A stretch of 64,000 nucleotides of DNA from Kryptolebias marmoratus (taxonomy: Eukaryota; Chordata; Actinopteri; Cyprinodontiformes; Rivulidae), in NCBI RefSeq assembly GCF_001649575.2, contig NC_051435.1, positions 6,943,633 to 7,007,632 on the forward strand, in the 5' to 3' direction. The position numbers and the translations under genes are program-made. Shown one piece after another: positions 12,361-24,789 of the stretch. The notes under the pieces are model-generated. The model made no database searches and had not been told where the DNA came from. It saw nothing but the letters and a program-made list of their open reading frames with translations. Position 1 is the stretch's first letter. The number at the start of each line of letters is the position of its first letter.

Positions 12361-13352
12361 ATAGACTGCCTTTGTTGTCAAAAAATATATCTTTAATGTT
12401 CAAACTAAGATAACAAAAACTTAAGAAAACCTGTGCTTTTAAATGCACGGATAAAAGAGATAAAATGTAGAGCTTGTGAGAGTCAATTCTGTTTATGAAG
12501 TGACTTAAGATGCCCTACATCAGTTTAATTAAAGTGTGGCTGAGGCAAAGGTCAGTTCAATTACATGAAAAAACAAAAATCTCTTCTATTTATTGATGTA
12601 ACTGCCTTTCATACAGACTGAGCTCCAAAGGTGAATTTCTATGTCCTTCCAGTAGAGGGCACTGTGGGTATTCACTGAGGCCCATCACATCCTGTGTGTC
12701 TGTGAGTGCGACCACCGCAGAGATTACAGTGTTTGAGCAAAGCTGGGCAGTGTTTGTTTGACTTTGTGGCACTCAGTAAATAATCTGCAGGGTAGCAATG
12801 CAGGCTATTTTCTGTTTCAAATATTGCCTTTACATCTGTGAGGCCAGCAAAAGACACAAAACTGTTTACAGCTCATTTTTATTGGATCAAAAACTGCAAT
12901 AATGCAGATACATTCACAAGTCTAAACGCCTTGGTTTGAAAATCATTTGTAGAAAACAAAAAGTGTCTGAAAATATGTGATTTGACAAACAGATACCAAT
13001 GTTGTTGCAGTCCAAATATATGGAAATCACTTCATAAAACTTTGAATGAATACTGTAACCCTGCCAACTGTGATGCAAATGAGAACAGATACATCAGAGA
13101 AAAAGAGTGATTTGAAATCTTGCAGGTGAGTTTCCTCCAACCAATTTCCTCATCCTGGCTCTATAATCTTTTCAAATGAGAAATGGGCAGAGTTTTATTA
13201 GTGGCTGCTGTGGATCGTTTTTGTGGAGCAAAATGTAATATTTCTTTCTTGTTACGCAACTATTTATCTTTCTGACCAACATCCATCCTACTACTACTAC
13301 TATTGCTACTTTTGTTGTACATAAAATTGAAACTCACTGGTTGCTTCATTTA
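12361..13352. other. Intergenic, no feature recognised
   Basis: AT-rich sequence with no homology or repeat structure that I can identify. Small open frames on the minus strand (12590-12857) are unsupported. Confidence 0.55.
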
Positions 13353-13990
13353 ATTATCGCCCGCCGCTGAAAGTAAAAGGGCAACAATGTTTTTGCCTTT
13401 GACTGTGTGTGTGTATAAAGTTGCCTGCTAGCAAAATATCTCATGAACCACTACATGCATTTTAATGAAACTCTCAGAAAGGAAAGATGGCTGCCAAAGC
13501 TAAGCAACCTTAGCAAACACAAAAATGGCTGTAATTCAGTCGATTTTACACTTATTGAGCTAAGATTTGGTGTGGTAGTCGCTGAGACTCATCCCCAACT
13601 CATAATCCAAGAGCAACCTGACTGCACAAGATCTATTTTTAAAATGTTGCTTTTAACTCCTGGACTCAACTCTGTCTGTAGGTTAGCAAAATACTTAATG
13701 AACCACTGGATGGATTTTAGTGAAACTTTCGGAAAGTAATCCTTGGATGTACATCCACAAGTGATTAATTAGAAATCACATAAATGTCTCCAACTCAGTC
13801 AGTTTGACAGCTTTTGAGCTAAAATCTGGTGTGGTAGTCACTGAGAATCATCCTCAGCTAATACTCTGAGGACTAACAGATCTTCTGTGGTCTTGCTGTA
13901 ACACTTGAGATTACAACTAACATCGTTTTCAAGCTTGACCATAATGTCTTCATCCCATTTCATCATAAGTCTTAGTTTAACACTCTTGCA
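13353..13990 (+). repeat. Interspersed repeat family A, copy with duplicated core
   Basis: The left end is ATTATCGCCCGCCGCTGAAAG. Two diverged tandem core units follow (about 13430-13660 and 13680-13885), each with a GCAAAATA..T.ATGAACCAC motif, CAGTC/CAGT...TTTTACA, and TTTGGTGTGGTAGTCGCTGA or a close variant. The right end is degraded. Several other copies share this layout. The element class is unknown. Confidence 0.8.
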
Positions 13991-15381
13991 TAAAAAGCAG
14001 GGGAGAATATGCATTCATTTAAGAGATGGTAGGCTTTTATTTATTAATATTGTTATTGGTGTTTCCTCAGGTCTTTTTTGTTTCTGTTTAAATTCTCCTG
14101 CTGTGATAAAAAGAAATGAAAGTTTACTCTGTATTTAATCTCATGCTGAAGCTTGTTGATAAGAAAAAGTGCAGTGCTAATAAGTGCGGTCATTCTGTTA
14201 TTTTCCTGGTTAAAAAAAACAAACAAACAGGCGAAAAAACTTTGTTTATAAAACACTCCAAATTATCAGAGGGCAGTAATAAGACAATGGGTTTTCACAG
14301 CAACATTCATTTAAATGAATAGTTTATCTGTGTAAAACATAATTTGTGACAAAACTGACAGTGCTGTTAATTGTCCTCTTCACTGCAATTACAGCAGCTC
14401 TTGAGAGAAAAATATTTGCTTTCACAAGTTTGATTACACTGCATGTTACAAGCAGGGCGAAAAAAAAGCTAAACTAAAACTAAAAAGTGGATCTCAGATA
14501 ATTGGCAAGAAAAATGCACATCATGTTGGCAGTAATATTTTTGCATAATATTACTGAGAGAAAACCTTAAGTTGTTTTTCTAACAGACTTAAATTGGTTG
14601 CAGTACAACTTATTTACTGTATATATAATTACAAATATGAAGAAAAGTGTTTGCACGAGGATTTACTGAGGTGAGAGAATTACATTTAACTGACTATTTT
14701 CTCTCTAAATGACTATATGCAAATTTCTCTCTTCTTAAAAAAACATTACTAAGGAACAGAGTTTAAAAGCTTCAAACTACTTTGGTGAAATTGCTTATTT
14801 ATTTACTTTTTTGAATTTAAATTATTAAATGATAAAGGCCAAATCATGGTTTATATGTTAAGGTGTCCAAATGAAAAAACATTAGCATATCTGAGACACA
14901 TTTTCTATTTTTTTTATATTTGCAAGAGTTTATGTACATTACTAATTGATGGTAAATGTAAAAAACGAAACTGGAAGGTTGTTTTATGCATGTAGTTTTA
15001 TGATCTTATTATACACAGATTTTATCTTTCTTTTTCAAAACCATTTTTTAAATAAGTATGAAAATGGGCTCGTATGCTTGTGGTCAAGAGGTCACCACTT
15101 CTTTAATTTTGCCATTATGTTCTTTACAAAGATGTGTGCAATTTAGTACTAAAATGGCTACTCTTTGAAAACTAAATTACACATTGTTAATAAAAGGCTC
15201 CCTTCTGAGCAACAGGTTTTCCAAAGATCTTTTCACAAAAGTCTGCAAAGATTTTTGACAACTTGTTGCTTGAGTTGGCTGATTCTTTCACATTCGTACC
15301 CATTTGGACCTCCCAGTCAGAGTCTCTCAGACCAGGCAGCTCACTTCTTTCTTCTCTCCTGCAAATAACAATGAGAACTTA
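13991..15381. other. Intergenic, no feature recognised
   Basis: AT-rich sequence with no exon, RNA gene or repeat identified up to the TA dinucleotide at 15380-15381 that borders the Tc1-like element. Confidence 0.55.
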
Positions 15382-16710
15382 CAGGGCCTTGAAAAAGTAT
15401 TCATACCCCTTCAACTTGCCCACATTGTGTCAAGTTTCATTTACAAACTTTTAAAGTATTTTACTGGGCTTTTTTGTGATAGACCAACAGAAAATAATGC
15501 ATAATTGTAAAGTAAAAGGAACGTAATGTACTGTTTTTTTTAAATTATTTGTAAAGTGCTGCATGCATATGTATTCAGCCCCCTTCACTCTGGTTCCCCT
15601 GAAATAAAATCCAGTTCAACCAATCGTCTTCCGAATTCACCTGTTTAGTAAATAGAGTCAATCTGTGTGTAAATTATTCTCAGTATAAATACACCTGTCC
15701 TGTGAAAGCATCAGAGTATTTTTTTTTTCTTTTAACAAAGCATTAGTGATCAAACAGCAGCATGAAGTCCAAGGAACACACTAGACAGGTCAGGAATAAA
15801 GTTGTTGACAAGTTTAAAGCAGGGTTAGGTTATAAAGCAATATCCCAAACCTCTAACGTAGCGTGGAGTTCTGCTCAGTCCATCATCCAAAAATGGAAGG
15901 ATTACAGCACAACAGCAAACCTACCAAGACATGGCCGTCCACCTAAACTGACGGGTCGGGCAAGAAGAGAGCATCAATCCGAGAAGCAGCCAAGAAGCCC
16001 CGTGGTAACTCTACAGGAGCAGCTCAGGTGGGAGAATCTGTCCTCAGGACACCTATTAGTCATGCTCCACAAATCTGGTGTTTATGGAAGAGTGGCGAAG
16101 AAGAAAGCCATTGTTAAAGTAAAGCCAGAAGAAATCCTGTTTGCAGTTTGACACAAGCCGTGTAGGAGACACAGCGAACATGTGTAAGAAGGTGTTCTGC
16201 TCAGATCAGACCAACGTTTTTAGCCTAAATCCAAAACACTATGTGCAGACCACCATAAACAAACGATCCCCACTGTGAAACATGGTGGTGGCAGCATCAT
16301 GCTGTGGGGATGATTTTCTTCGGCAGGGACAGGGAAGCTGGTCAGAGTTGATGGGAAAATGGAGGGAGCTAAATACAACCTGTTAGAGGCTGCGAAAGAC
16401 TTGAGACTGGGATGAAAGTTTCTCTTTTAGCAGGACAACGACCTGAAACATGCAACCAGAGCTACAATGGGATGGGTTACATCAAAACATTGTCATGTGT
16501 TAGAATGGGCCAAAGTTCAGACCTAAATCCAACTGAGAGTCTGTGGCAAGACATTAAAATCACAGATATTCTCCAACCAATCTGACAGAACTTAAGCTGT
16601 TTTACAAAGAAGAATGAGCAGAAATTTCAGTCTGGTAGAGATATACCCAAAAGACTTGCAGCTGTGATTTTAGTGAAAAGTGGTTCCACAAAGTACTGAC
16701 TCAGTGACAC
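15382..16710 (+). mobile_element. Tc1-like DNA transposon, right end lost
   Basis: The left terminal repeat starts CAGGGCCTTGAAAAAGTATT immediately after a TA, the target-site dinucleotide of Tc1/mariner elements. A second, related GTATTCAGCCCCCTTCA motif near 15571 gives the IR/DR layout of fish Tc1 elements. The transposase relic follows at 15762. Homology ends near AAAGTACTGACTC (about 16690), and no right inverted repeat was found, so the copy is truncated and immobile. Confidence 0.9.
15762..16690 (+). pseudogene. Tc1-like transposase, broken
   Basis: The first 129 codons (15762-16151) are open. They contain the paired-like DNA-binding part (starts MKSKEHTRQVRNKVVDKFKA) and the GRPPK AT-hook-like motif, then diverge. 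Downstream, homology continues in shifting frames with stops: SDQTN where the family has Ser-Asp-Glu-Thr, TVKHGGGSIMLWG near 16275, QQDND near 16435, and TESLWQDIK near 16540. The two catalytic Asp positions and the third acidic residue are recognisable, but the reading frame is interrupted by stops and frameshifts. In the known family this enzyme cuts and reinserts the element at TA. It cannot be active here. Confidence 0.9.
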
Positions 16711-19700
16711 AGTTAATGACATCTAGAGGTCAAACTGGAGCCAAACATGTCAAATAAAGATCTAATAAAGAGTTTGAGGTGATCATCTGGCCTTCAGAGT
16801 TTTTAAAGCTAACCTATACACCCAGACAGCTGATTGCTGACGGGTCAGAGATGTTTAGTTTTTTCTGCTGTAGATCAGGACATATTTGATATAAATCATG
16901 TATTTGGTGTATATTCACCTAAATGCACTGTGAAGACCATTGTTTTCAGTGATTTCCATCTGGTCAAAGCTAAATCCATGTTTATTTTTCTTTCATGTCC
17001 CCGCTCAGTTCAGCCAGCATTCTCATGTTTTAGTTTTTTTGATCAACTCATTTCATGCACCATTTTGCTTTATTAACGTCTACGTACAATCTTCTACTTT
17101 TCAAATTTCTACTTGCAAATTTCTCTCAACAGCTGATTCATTCACCCTGTAAACTCTGCTGCTCTTGTTGTACTTTTATCAAGATAAATGGCTGTTCTCT
17201 CATGTAGAAGCATCTGTTGTGCAAACAGCAATTTAGTGATTAAAATACTAGATGGAGTTACAACATAAATACATTTTCCCCTCATAGAATTCTGTTGTTG
17301 TCAAACACTTTTACTCTGAGAGTCTAAGTGATGGAAATAGAAGTGCAGTTGTCCATTTTTAATTTAAATGTTCCCTTTTTCAATGATTCAGATGTAAATT
17401 CACATATCTGCCCCATTTAGTGCTCGTCTGTCTATAAATAAACCAACCCTCCACTCGAGGGAGCATCGTGGAGCTCAGGTGATGAGTTACACTCAGACAA
17501 AAACAGCAGAAAAAAATAATATAACATAATATAATAATATAATAATAATAATAATATAATACAATATAAAGAGGGAGATCAATCAGCTGCTTAAAGGGCT
17601 CAAAGTGGGATTTTACTTTTAGTTTTGTTTTTATTTTGGTTTAAACAGGGATTCTGCAGCCTAGGTGTAACATCTAGTGGTTATGACTTTTTACAATAAA
17701 GCACTGTGAGAATACAGCTTTAAAAAAACAGTTTAAATGAGAGAATTTACTCTTTGACATTTGATCATTTTTAGTTTATTTTGTTCTCTAATTAAGACTT
17801 AGATTCTGAATCCCTTGGAAAATGAGTTTAAAAAACAGTAACAAACAGCACTGCATGAGTGATTCTGTTTTTGTGTACAGAGTCTCTTCAAACTCAACAC
17901 CATCTGAGAGCTGCTTAAATGAAGGCTGATGACAAATATGAAGTCCTCCTCCCTCTGTCCTACAGTGTCTTCATTAAGTAAGTGTAGGACAGTGTCTATA
18001 GAAAGAGCTTAAAGAAATATTTCTTTACTGAGATCCAAAACTACCCAACCCTTAAAAAAAGTCAGAAAGTCAGAGTTTTAGTATCATGAAGGAGGATCTG
18101 TTTGAGCGTGGCTGGATCACAGCGGTAACACAATCTGCGACTTCAACATTTTAGTTAACTGTCAGCAAAACGCACAACTTGTTCAACTACTCTGTTCTTA
18201 CTGACATCCCAAACAGATAAATCAGATTGTAACCAAATTTATATGTCATCATAGTTCTGTTCAGAGCTGGAACATTTAAAACAAATAACATAACACGTCA
18301 AATAACATAAAAATATAACTTCCTACATCATCTTGAGTCAGTGTGTTACAATTAAGTGTTAAATAAATGGCATTAATAATATTTTCTTTTATTTATCCAA
18401 TCTAATAATTTTACAGTATAGGCATGGGCATTCTTAAGTAACAAACTTCCTGTTTGAACAGAACTTTAAAAAAAACTAACTTGCTTGATTTCCAGCACAA
18501 GAAACAGCTGAAAAAAACCCCAAATCATTTGAAAACTCAAGTTAACTTGTAAACTACATTTGCTTTTGTGTGCCACTAAAGCTGCAGTTAAGCTGCTGCA
18601 AGAAAAAAAGATAAAAATCATTAAAAAAACATATTGATTATGCAACAGAACCATGTATTTATATATATCAAGTTAATGAAGTCCAAAAGGCTGCATACAT
18701 TTTTAAAAATATTCTATCTGCATTTAATGAAATGTTCATTAAACTATTATTAATAGATTTAATTCTTCAGTGCCTCTGTACATCAGAGAATATTTAATAA
18801 ATATTTGATTTGATCAATGAAGTGATTTGCATCCTATGATTTTGTGTCAGGGCTAAAAAAAAACTTCTTGATTGTGGAGTTGAAAGTTTCAGATCTTTCT
18901 GTTTTGACCTATGCAGCAGCAGGTAGCCTATTTTGATTTATAACTAACAATTTCCTGCAACATATTGGAATAATCCTCTTTTTTTTCTAACTGTAGCAAC
19001 AGTGTTGATTGAGAAGCATCAAATGATGCAGGATGCTCTTTTTTTCTGTGGACTCGCACAAAAACCAAAGCAGAAAGTCTGAGTTAATAAAGTAACATCA
19101 GAACCACCATCATAGCACCTGGGATTTCTTAGTGGAAGTTTTAGGCTTTGTGAAGCCAGACTAAAGGAAGAAAGCCCTGCTTTGTTGAACTTACTTTATA
19201 AAAATGCCCCTAAGCTCTTCTGTGTCTGAACCGTGGTTAGCTTTGCTTTCTCATCACAAAATAACGATTCATTCTCTAAACTGAGGCCATGCTGAGTGTT
19301 ATGCAGTGCCAGCAAGCCACCAACTACTTAAAAACTTCACACAACTTTACTTAAAAACAAACAAAAATCAGGGAATGTCCCTTTAAGAGAAATTGCCCAA
19401 AGAGCCTCTGAGCTTCCATTGTCTCCATTGTTGACAGCAGCATTGCACTGGAAAGGGGTCAAAACTGACATGAACCCAGGCGTCTCATGTTACTATAACT
19501 GCTGGTGCCAATAAATACCTGTTGGAGTCATTTAGCTCAACATGACTGCCAATTGTACCTTTTCCCACTGAGCACAAAAGCCAGATAGTGGGCGTGTGTG
19601 AGTTTTTGTCCAGTGTGACAAGGCCTGTAGTGGCCCTTTGGAGCAGATTACAACAGCAGCATAGTAGATTGTGATAAAATGCTTTTCAGCCTGCAAACCC

Positions 19701-20487
19701 ATCAGCCATTGGGTGACTCATTCTTTTATCTGAAAACATTTTCAATAAATTCCCATCCAACACATCGCTGCAGGTGACAGCCTACACTTGTTGAGTTTGA
19801 CAGACAATTCAACAAAAAAAGAAGTTTATTTTTAAGTCTATCTCTCTTTTCGCCAGCCACTATGACATGGTGATTTAGGTTTGATTTTCTTTGTCAATAA
19901 TTAATCTTATCCAGGATTTATTTTCTATGTCATTTATTTTAGCAGAACTGAAAACAACAGATTTCCAAACTGTGACACTGTGACAGTAGAAAGGTAATAA
20001 TTAAAAAAAAAAAAGAGTCAGTTGACATAAAACACCACCACAAAAAGCTTGATAAATCGCTGTTTTTCTAACTGGTTGGAGAATTTGATTTTCGGCATTG
20101 TAATTTTTCCGTATTTGTATGCTTTTCAGTAGCTCAACAAAAGACGATGCTTGTTTTAATTATTTAGTTGTTAATTATAGACAAAGCTTATTGAAATATA
20201 CTCCCAAATGGCACCTTCAAGTAGTACTTAGCACCAACTCTGGTTTGTTAAATCAACCAACCAACAAAAGAAGAAGTAAATCTGAATCATCTTAAAAATA
20301 TATATATTTTCAAGGTTTAACTTGAATCTCAAAAAGTTGGCATAAACATGCAGAAAAAATGCACTTTTCAACTGCTCCCATCCATTTTGTATATTCATAC
20401 AGCAGTTTATATACTATCTACAGATCCAGGTAAATTAATTTGTACCTGTAATTATAAAAACAAAAAACAAAACAAAATCAAAATTGA
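16711..20487. other. Intergenic, no gene; simple AT repeat at 17513-17568
   Basis: No exon was found. The sequence contains an (ATAAT/AAT)n stretch (17513-17568) and several poly-A/T runs. Everything else is unrecognised. Confidence 0.55.
17513..17568. repeat. AT-rich simple repeat (AATAT/AAT)n
   Basis: Imperfect tandem AAT and ATAAT units over about 55 bp. Confidence 0.85.
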
Positions 20488-20860
20488 TGTGACTGAAGCT
20501 CACAAGATCCAGTTTTGTCTCATCAGTCCCAGAAATGCTGGGGCTTGTCGACATGCATTTTGGTGAATTCCTGTTAGATGTTTTTGTGTCTTTTTGTCAT
20601 TAGTGGAGTCCTGTGGGTCTTCTTCCATGGAGCACAGTACGATTCAAAACGTGCCAGATGGTGTGATCAGAAAGTGTCGCACCTTGACCTTGGAGTACAG
20701 CTTCACTGGTTTTCTTGGCTCTTTTACTACCACACGTTTTGTTTAATCTTGTAGATGTTTCAGAAGGAACAGTCAGTTTTGTTTGGTAGCTCTCAGATTG
20801 TTATCAGTTTTTATTGTTTTCATTAAGCTCTTTACTGAGAGCTACTAATGGTTCTGTTGT
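20488..20860 (-). pseudogene. Tc1-like transposase fragment
   Basis: Reading the minus strand in shifting frames gives motifs in Tc1 order: SEAVLQGQGATLSDHTIW, then VLNRTVLHGRRPTGLH (family: Leu-His-Gly-Arg-Arg-Pro), then MHVDKPQHFWD, and shortly after DETKLDL, which carries the first catalytic Asp. Frameshifts and stops separate them. No terminal repeats were recognised. It is a different subfamily from the element at 15382. Confidence 0.7.
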
Positions 20861-22176
20861 AAATCCGCAAAAGCGTTCTCAAATCTGAGGCTTCCAACAA
20901 ATGCCCTACAATGTTTGGTACAAAAAGTTCATGAGTGAAAATTCTAGTTTGAAAGGTCACAATTAAATGAAGGAAACCCTGCTTGTGTTTCTATCTGTCT
21001 CTTCTCTGATCCATTTTAAGCTCTGTGGTTGAGAAACAAGGACTGAGTGCATCAGTGTATTTGAAGATGAGCTGAGGAGAAGGGGTCTGGGGTTTGTTTT
21101 CTGTTCTTGGGTTGAGGGTATAGTGCAGTTTAAAGTTATCAAATAACAATAAAATCTCATGAAAAGCGTAATCCTCTAAGACTTTAAATAAACTGTAGTC
21201 AGACTTCTATGCTTGATTTGTGACCTCACAGGTGATCTAATCAGTTAACAAATACCATTCTTGTCACAGTGTTTACATACACTCCCTTCAGAGTTTTATG
21301 ACCCAAACACACATCAATAAAACACAATAGTTAAAGTCATACTTTATGTAAAGGCAAATAAGTTCCTGAGCTAAATGTCGACCCAATAAGCCTCTAAGAA
21401 TGCCAGAGCAAGGTGAGCTGCACAAAACTCAACTCAACTAGTCAATTTTTAATATTTCTCATGCAGGTTTCGCATAAAATTCAATGCTGGAAAAAAAACC
21501 TTGCAACATTCAAAGAACAAACCTGATCTAAGGAGTAATATGTTGTTAATCGCATCAGGTCCTTGAGATGTTTTGAATTTCTTTGCCACATTGTTTTGAA
21601 GGCTTCTCAGCACAGGAGGTGAAAGTGTGGCACTTCAGAATCCTCTGGGAGCCATTACTGGCATCGCTGATGCAGGAAATGAATTCAGTGTAGAAAATAA
21701 TACCCTTGAATAATTAATTAGATGAGTTTTAAATCAACAGCAAACACATTGACTTCATAAAAGGGGAGCAGGTAGAATTCCAAGGATGCTGTTAAATGCT
21801 TGTGAATCTTAAAGATAATCAATAAGCTGAGGGTGTGGAGCTAAATTTAATTATATGCTTTTAAAGTTTATAATTCAAATTATTGCAACATTAGTTTCAT
21901 TATGCTTATAGTTCTTTAACACAATAAGGGCTTTGTTAAATGCACTTAAGGCTCTGGAAAGTAAAATGATGGAAATGTTACAGGTAGGAATAAATCTGTA
22001 ATGGTGTAAAAGAATAAAAACACAGCATGTTGAGGAGGACTTCAGCCAGTTTGGCATCAACATTACAAAGCTACTGATAAACACAGAGGAGGAAATTCTC
22101 CTCTAAAACTGCTACCATTGTCAGGAAATTAATTGCAAAACACATGAATTGCAATGAAATCAAAATTAGAAAAATG
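20861..22176. other. Intergenic, no feature recognised
   Basis: No gene found. The stretch 21595-21730 is non-repetitive and ends in AATAATTAATTAGATGAG; it could be regulatory but is unproven. Confidence 0.5.
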
Positions 22177-22553
22177 GAGGCCTAGTTTTCCTTGAATGAA
22201 TGCATAACACCCGCCACCTTTCACGTTTTAGACTGCTCTAATGTTGAGAAACAACAGAGTTGCAGCCCTTAAAAATAATGGTATGCACAATCCCAAGCAA
22301 TATCAAAAGGTAGCACCGTCAGAGTATGTTTTGTCAATGACTCTCAGCTACTACCACACAAAATTTTAGCTTAATATCTGTAAAACTGACTGAGTTATAG
22401 CCAGTTGTTGGCAAATACTGACTATCTTTGGCAGCCATCTTGAATGAGGTTGCTTCCAAAAGATAATCAAAAGATAATGCCCATTAAATGAATATTTCCT
22501 GAAAGTTTCATTAAAATCTGTCTAGTGGTTCTTGAGATAACTTGATAACAGAC

Positions 22554-22554
<1 letters not shown>
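22177..22554 (-). repeat. Interspersed repeat family A, single-core copy
   Basis: On the plus strand it reads as the reverse complement of the family: a right end with CACCCGCCACC, then AGAGTATG, GACTCTCAGCTACTACCACA, AACTGACTGAGTTATAGCCA, GGCAGCCATCTTGAAT and TCTAGTGGTTCTTGAGATA. It abuts the (AC)n microsatellite exactly where other copies carry a short (TG)-rich stretch. Confidence 0.85.

Positions 22555-22625
<71 letters not shown>
22555..22625. repeat. (AC)n microsatellite
   Basis: Uninterrupted AC dinucleotide over 71 bp. The cysteine/valine-rich minus-strand frames across it are translation artefacts. Confidence 0.97.
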
Positions 22626-22628
<3 letters not shown>

Positions 22629-23710
22629 GCAAAACCTTTTGCCTTTCGACAGCAAACAATAAAGTTACATGAAATACATCAATGATCGTTATAAGAGCTT
22701 TCAAACAGTTTTTCAACAGAATGTATAAATGAAGAAAGTACAGTTTTAAACATTGTATGAAGTATATAAAAAAAATCTGTACAAAATCAGAAAACTTTAA
22801 AATTACGCATTTAACACTGAAATCCCGTTTTTTGAGGCCTTTCTCTCATCTGCCACTGCACACATTGTGTTTCTCTCTAAATGCCTCTTTTGGTTTATGT
22901 TAATTTAAGATGAGTTTTATAGGAGGGAAGTGTAATTAAAATAATCCATCATTTCATAACTTTAGACAGACATAAAAATATTAATTATCTTGGTGTTGTA
23001 ATGTTGTGAAACTAATTATAAAATAAATAAATAAATAAATTGGACTCTGTTCAGGATGATAAGGGGTAAATCACTGGCTGATTCAGCTACTAGTTGAGAG
23101 TAATTTAGGAACATTATGGATAAACCCAAATCAACTGTGATAAAAAATAATCACAGTTTAATGAATATCCATTGTCATTTTGTGAGTTTAATATTCATGA
23201 AATGTAGCAGTATAAAACAAACAGTAAGGCGATTACAGATGATTATTTTTCTCAATTTTGCTTCCTTGTCCAACAGACCGGCTTGAATTTATGCTCATGA
23301 CCACTGATAGCTTGATACTGAATAAATTATGAAACTCTTTTTGCAAAGATTTGCTGTTTATGTGATTGACCTGCTGTAGATTACAACGTGATAACCCAGT
23401 AGATATATAAGCTCATGGAAAAAATGCAGAAGTCAATTTATTGAAAGTTTTCAGACAAAAATGTTCCTTATAGACACATTAACTTACAGAAAGAATCTGA
23501 GAACAAGATTAAACAGGCGATGTAGTTATTAGTGGCAAGAGACTTAAATCTCTAATCAGTGATGGCACAAAGAGATAGCTCTGGGTTTTATCATAATCAT
23601 TAGTGACAAAATAAATGTTTAAAATAACGACAGAAATAAATGTTGCTGAGAGCGCAGCAGCAGGAGAATGTGTTCTCTGAGCATTAAAATTATTTGAGTA
23701 ATTTCATTAT
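22626..23710. other. Intergenic, no feature recognised
   Basis: AT-rich sequence with (AAAT)n at 23019-23040; no gene or known element. Confidence 0.55.
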
Positions 23711-24110
23711 TAATTAAAGGCCTAGCATACCTCAAAGGACTGCATGTCACCCGCTGACTTTTATATAAGAGATTTAAACTAAAATCCTCTCATGTTGAGA
23801 AAGGACACAGTTGTAGTTGTTTGGAAATGACATTATGAGCAATCTCATGCGATGAGATGTGTGATGTGTTAGTGCTCAGAGTATACTTTGAGGATGACTC
23901 CCAACTACTGCTAAACCAAATTTTAGCTCAAAATCTGTAAAATTGAGAGCGCTATAGCTATTTTTGTGTTGGCTAATGTCGACTAACTGTCGCAGCCATC
24001 TTGGACTGGGCTGACTCCAGAAGTTAATGAGTTATAGAAATATATCCAGTGACACACACAAACATGGGCAAAAACATAGTCACCCTTTCACTTTCAGCAT
24101 TGGGCAATAA
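23711..24110 (-). repeat. Interspersed repeat family A, near-complete single-core copy
   Basis: It starts at AAAGGCCTAGCATACC (the family's right end reversed) and ends at GGGCAAAAACATAGTCACCC...TTGGGCAATAA (the left end reversed). Between them lie GATGACTCCCAACTACTGC and GTCGCAGCCATCTTGGAC. It gives the most compact view of both ends. Confidence 0.85.
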
Positions 24111-24691
24111 ATATTGATTCCTTTGATAGGAATTGTAAAGCGAAGCTCAAAAGAGCTTTTGGAAATTTAAGTTAAAAAAAATAGCTGCTGTCTTTAATTT
24201 AAAATAAATTATTTCCACCACAGCAATTTTTAATGAAGCAGATAGTCCAAAATTTTGAATCACTTATTTGCTTCATTTTGATCTTTTTAACCGTTTATTT
24301 TAAATTGAAATCTTGATCTAAATATGTACCTTCACCAACAACTGAGAGAGCAGTCGCTCAGTGTAACACTGAAATCAATCAAATGTGGGCAAACAGCTAA
24401 GGGAGGTATGGGAATAGCAAAGGGAGGAGGAAGGATGGGAGATTATGGGAAGAGGGCGTGTGTGTATAAGTTACTCAGTGACCCATTCAGGGACAAATGA
24501 GGCACAGAAGTGCAAAAGCACCTATGCCACAGAGGGCTTTTTGAGGTAAAGTACTTCTCCTATCTCTAGTCCCCTGAGGAGGACTTTAGCGTGTTGGAGG
24601 ATGATGTCTGTGTAATGTTGTATTAGTGTGAGTTAGTCACGCCTGCCTCTGTAATATCCAAATCTGGTTTTCTACATAGAGGGAATGTAGT
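24111..24691. other. Intergenic, no feature recognised
   Basis: Mixed AT-rich and purine-rich sequence (GGGAGGTATGGGAATAGC near 24400). No gene or known repeat. Confidence 0.5.
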
Positions 24692-24769
24692 GTTTGGTTA
24701 TCTGTTATCTGAGCCTTTTCAGATAACAGATAATGTTTAAGGGGCTATCTAGTCCCTGTATAACCAAAC
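24692..24769. repeat. Nested inverted repeat with GATA motifs
   Basis: The inner arms TTATCTGTTATCTGA (24698-24712) and TCAGATAACAGATAA (24719-24733) are perfect 15-bp complements around a 6-base loop. The outer arms GTTTGGTTAT (24692-24701) and ATAACCAAAC (24760-24769) are a second perfect pair. Each inner arm holds AGATAA/TTATCT GATA-factor sites. Function unknown. Confidence 0.85.
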
Positions 24770-24789
24770 CAAGAGCTGTGTCTACAATC

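Noticed and set aside
22555..22625. CRISPR-like or tandem array
   Set aside because: Simple dinucleotide repeat without spacers; the window is eukaryotic.
22467..22716. Cys-Val repeat proteins
   Set aside because: Translation of the (AC)n microsatellite.
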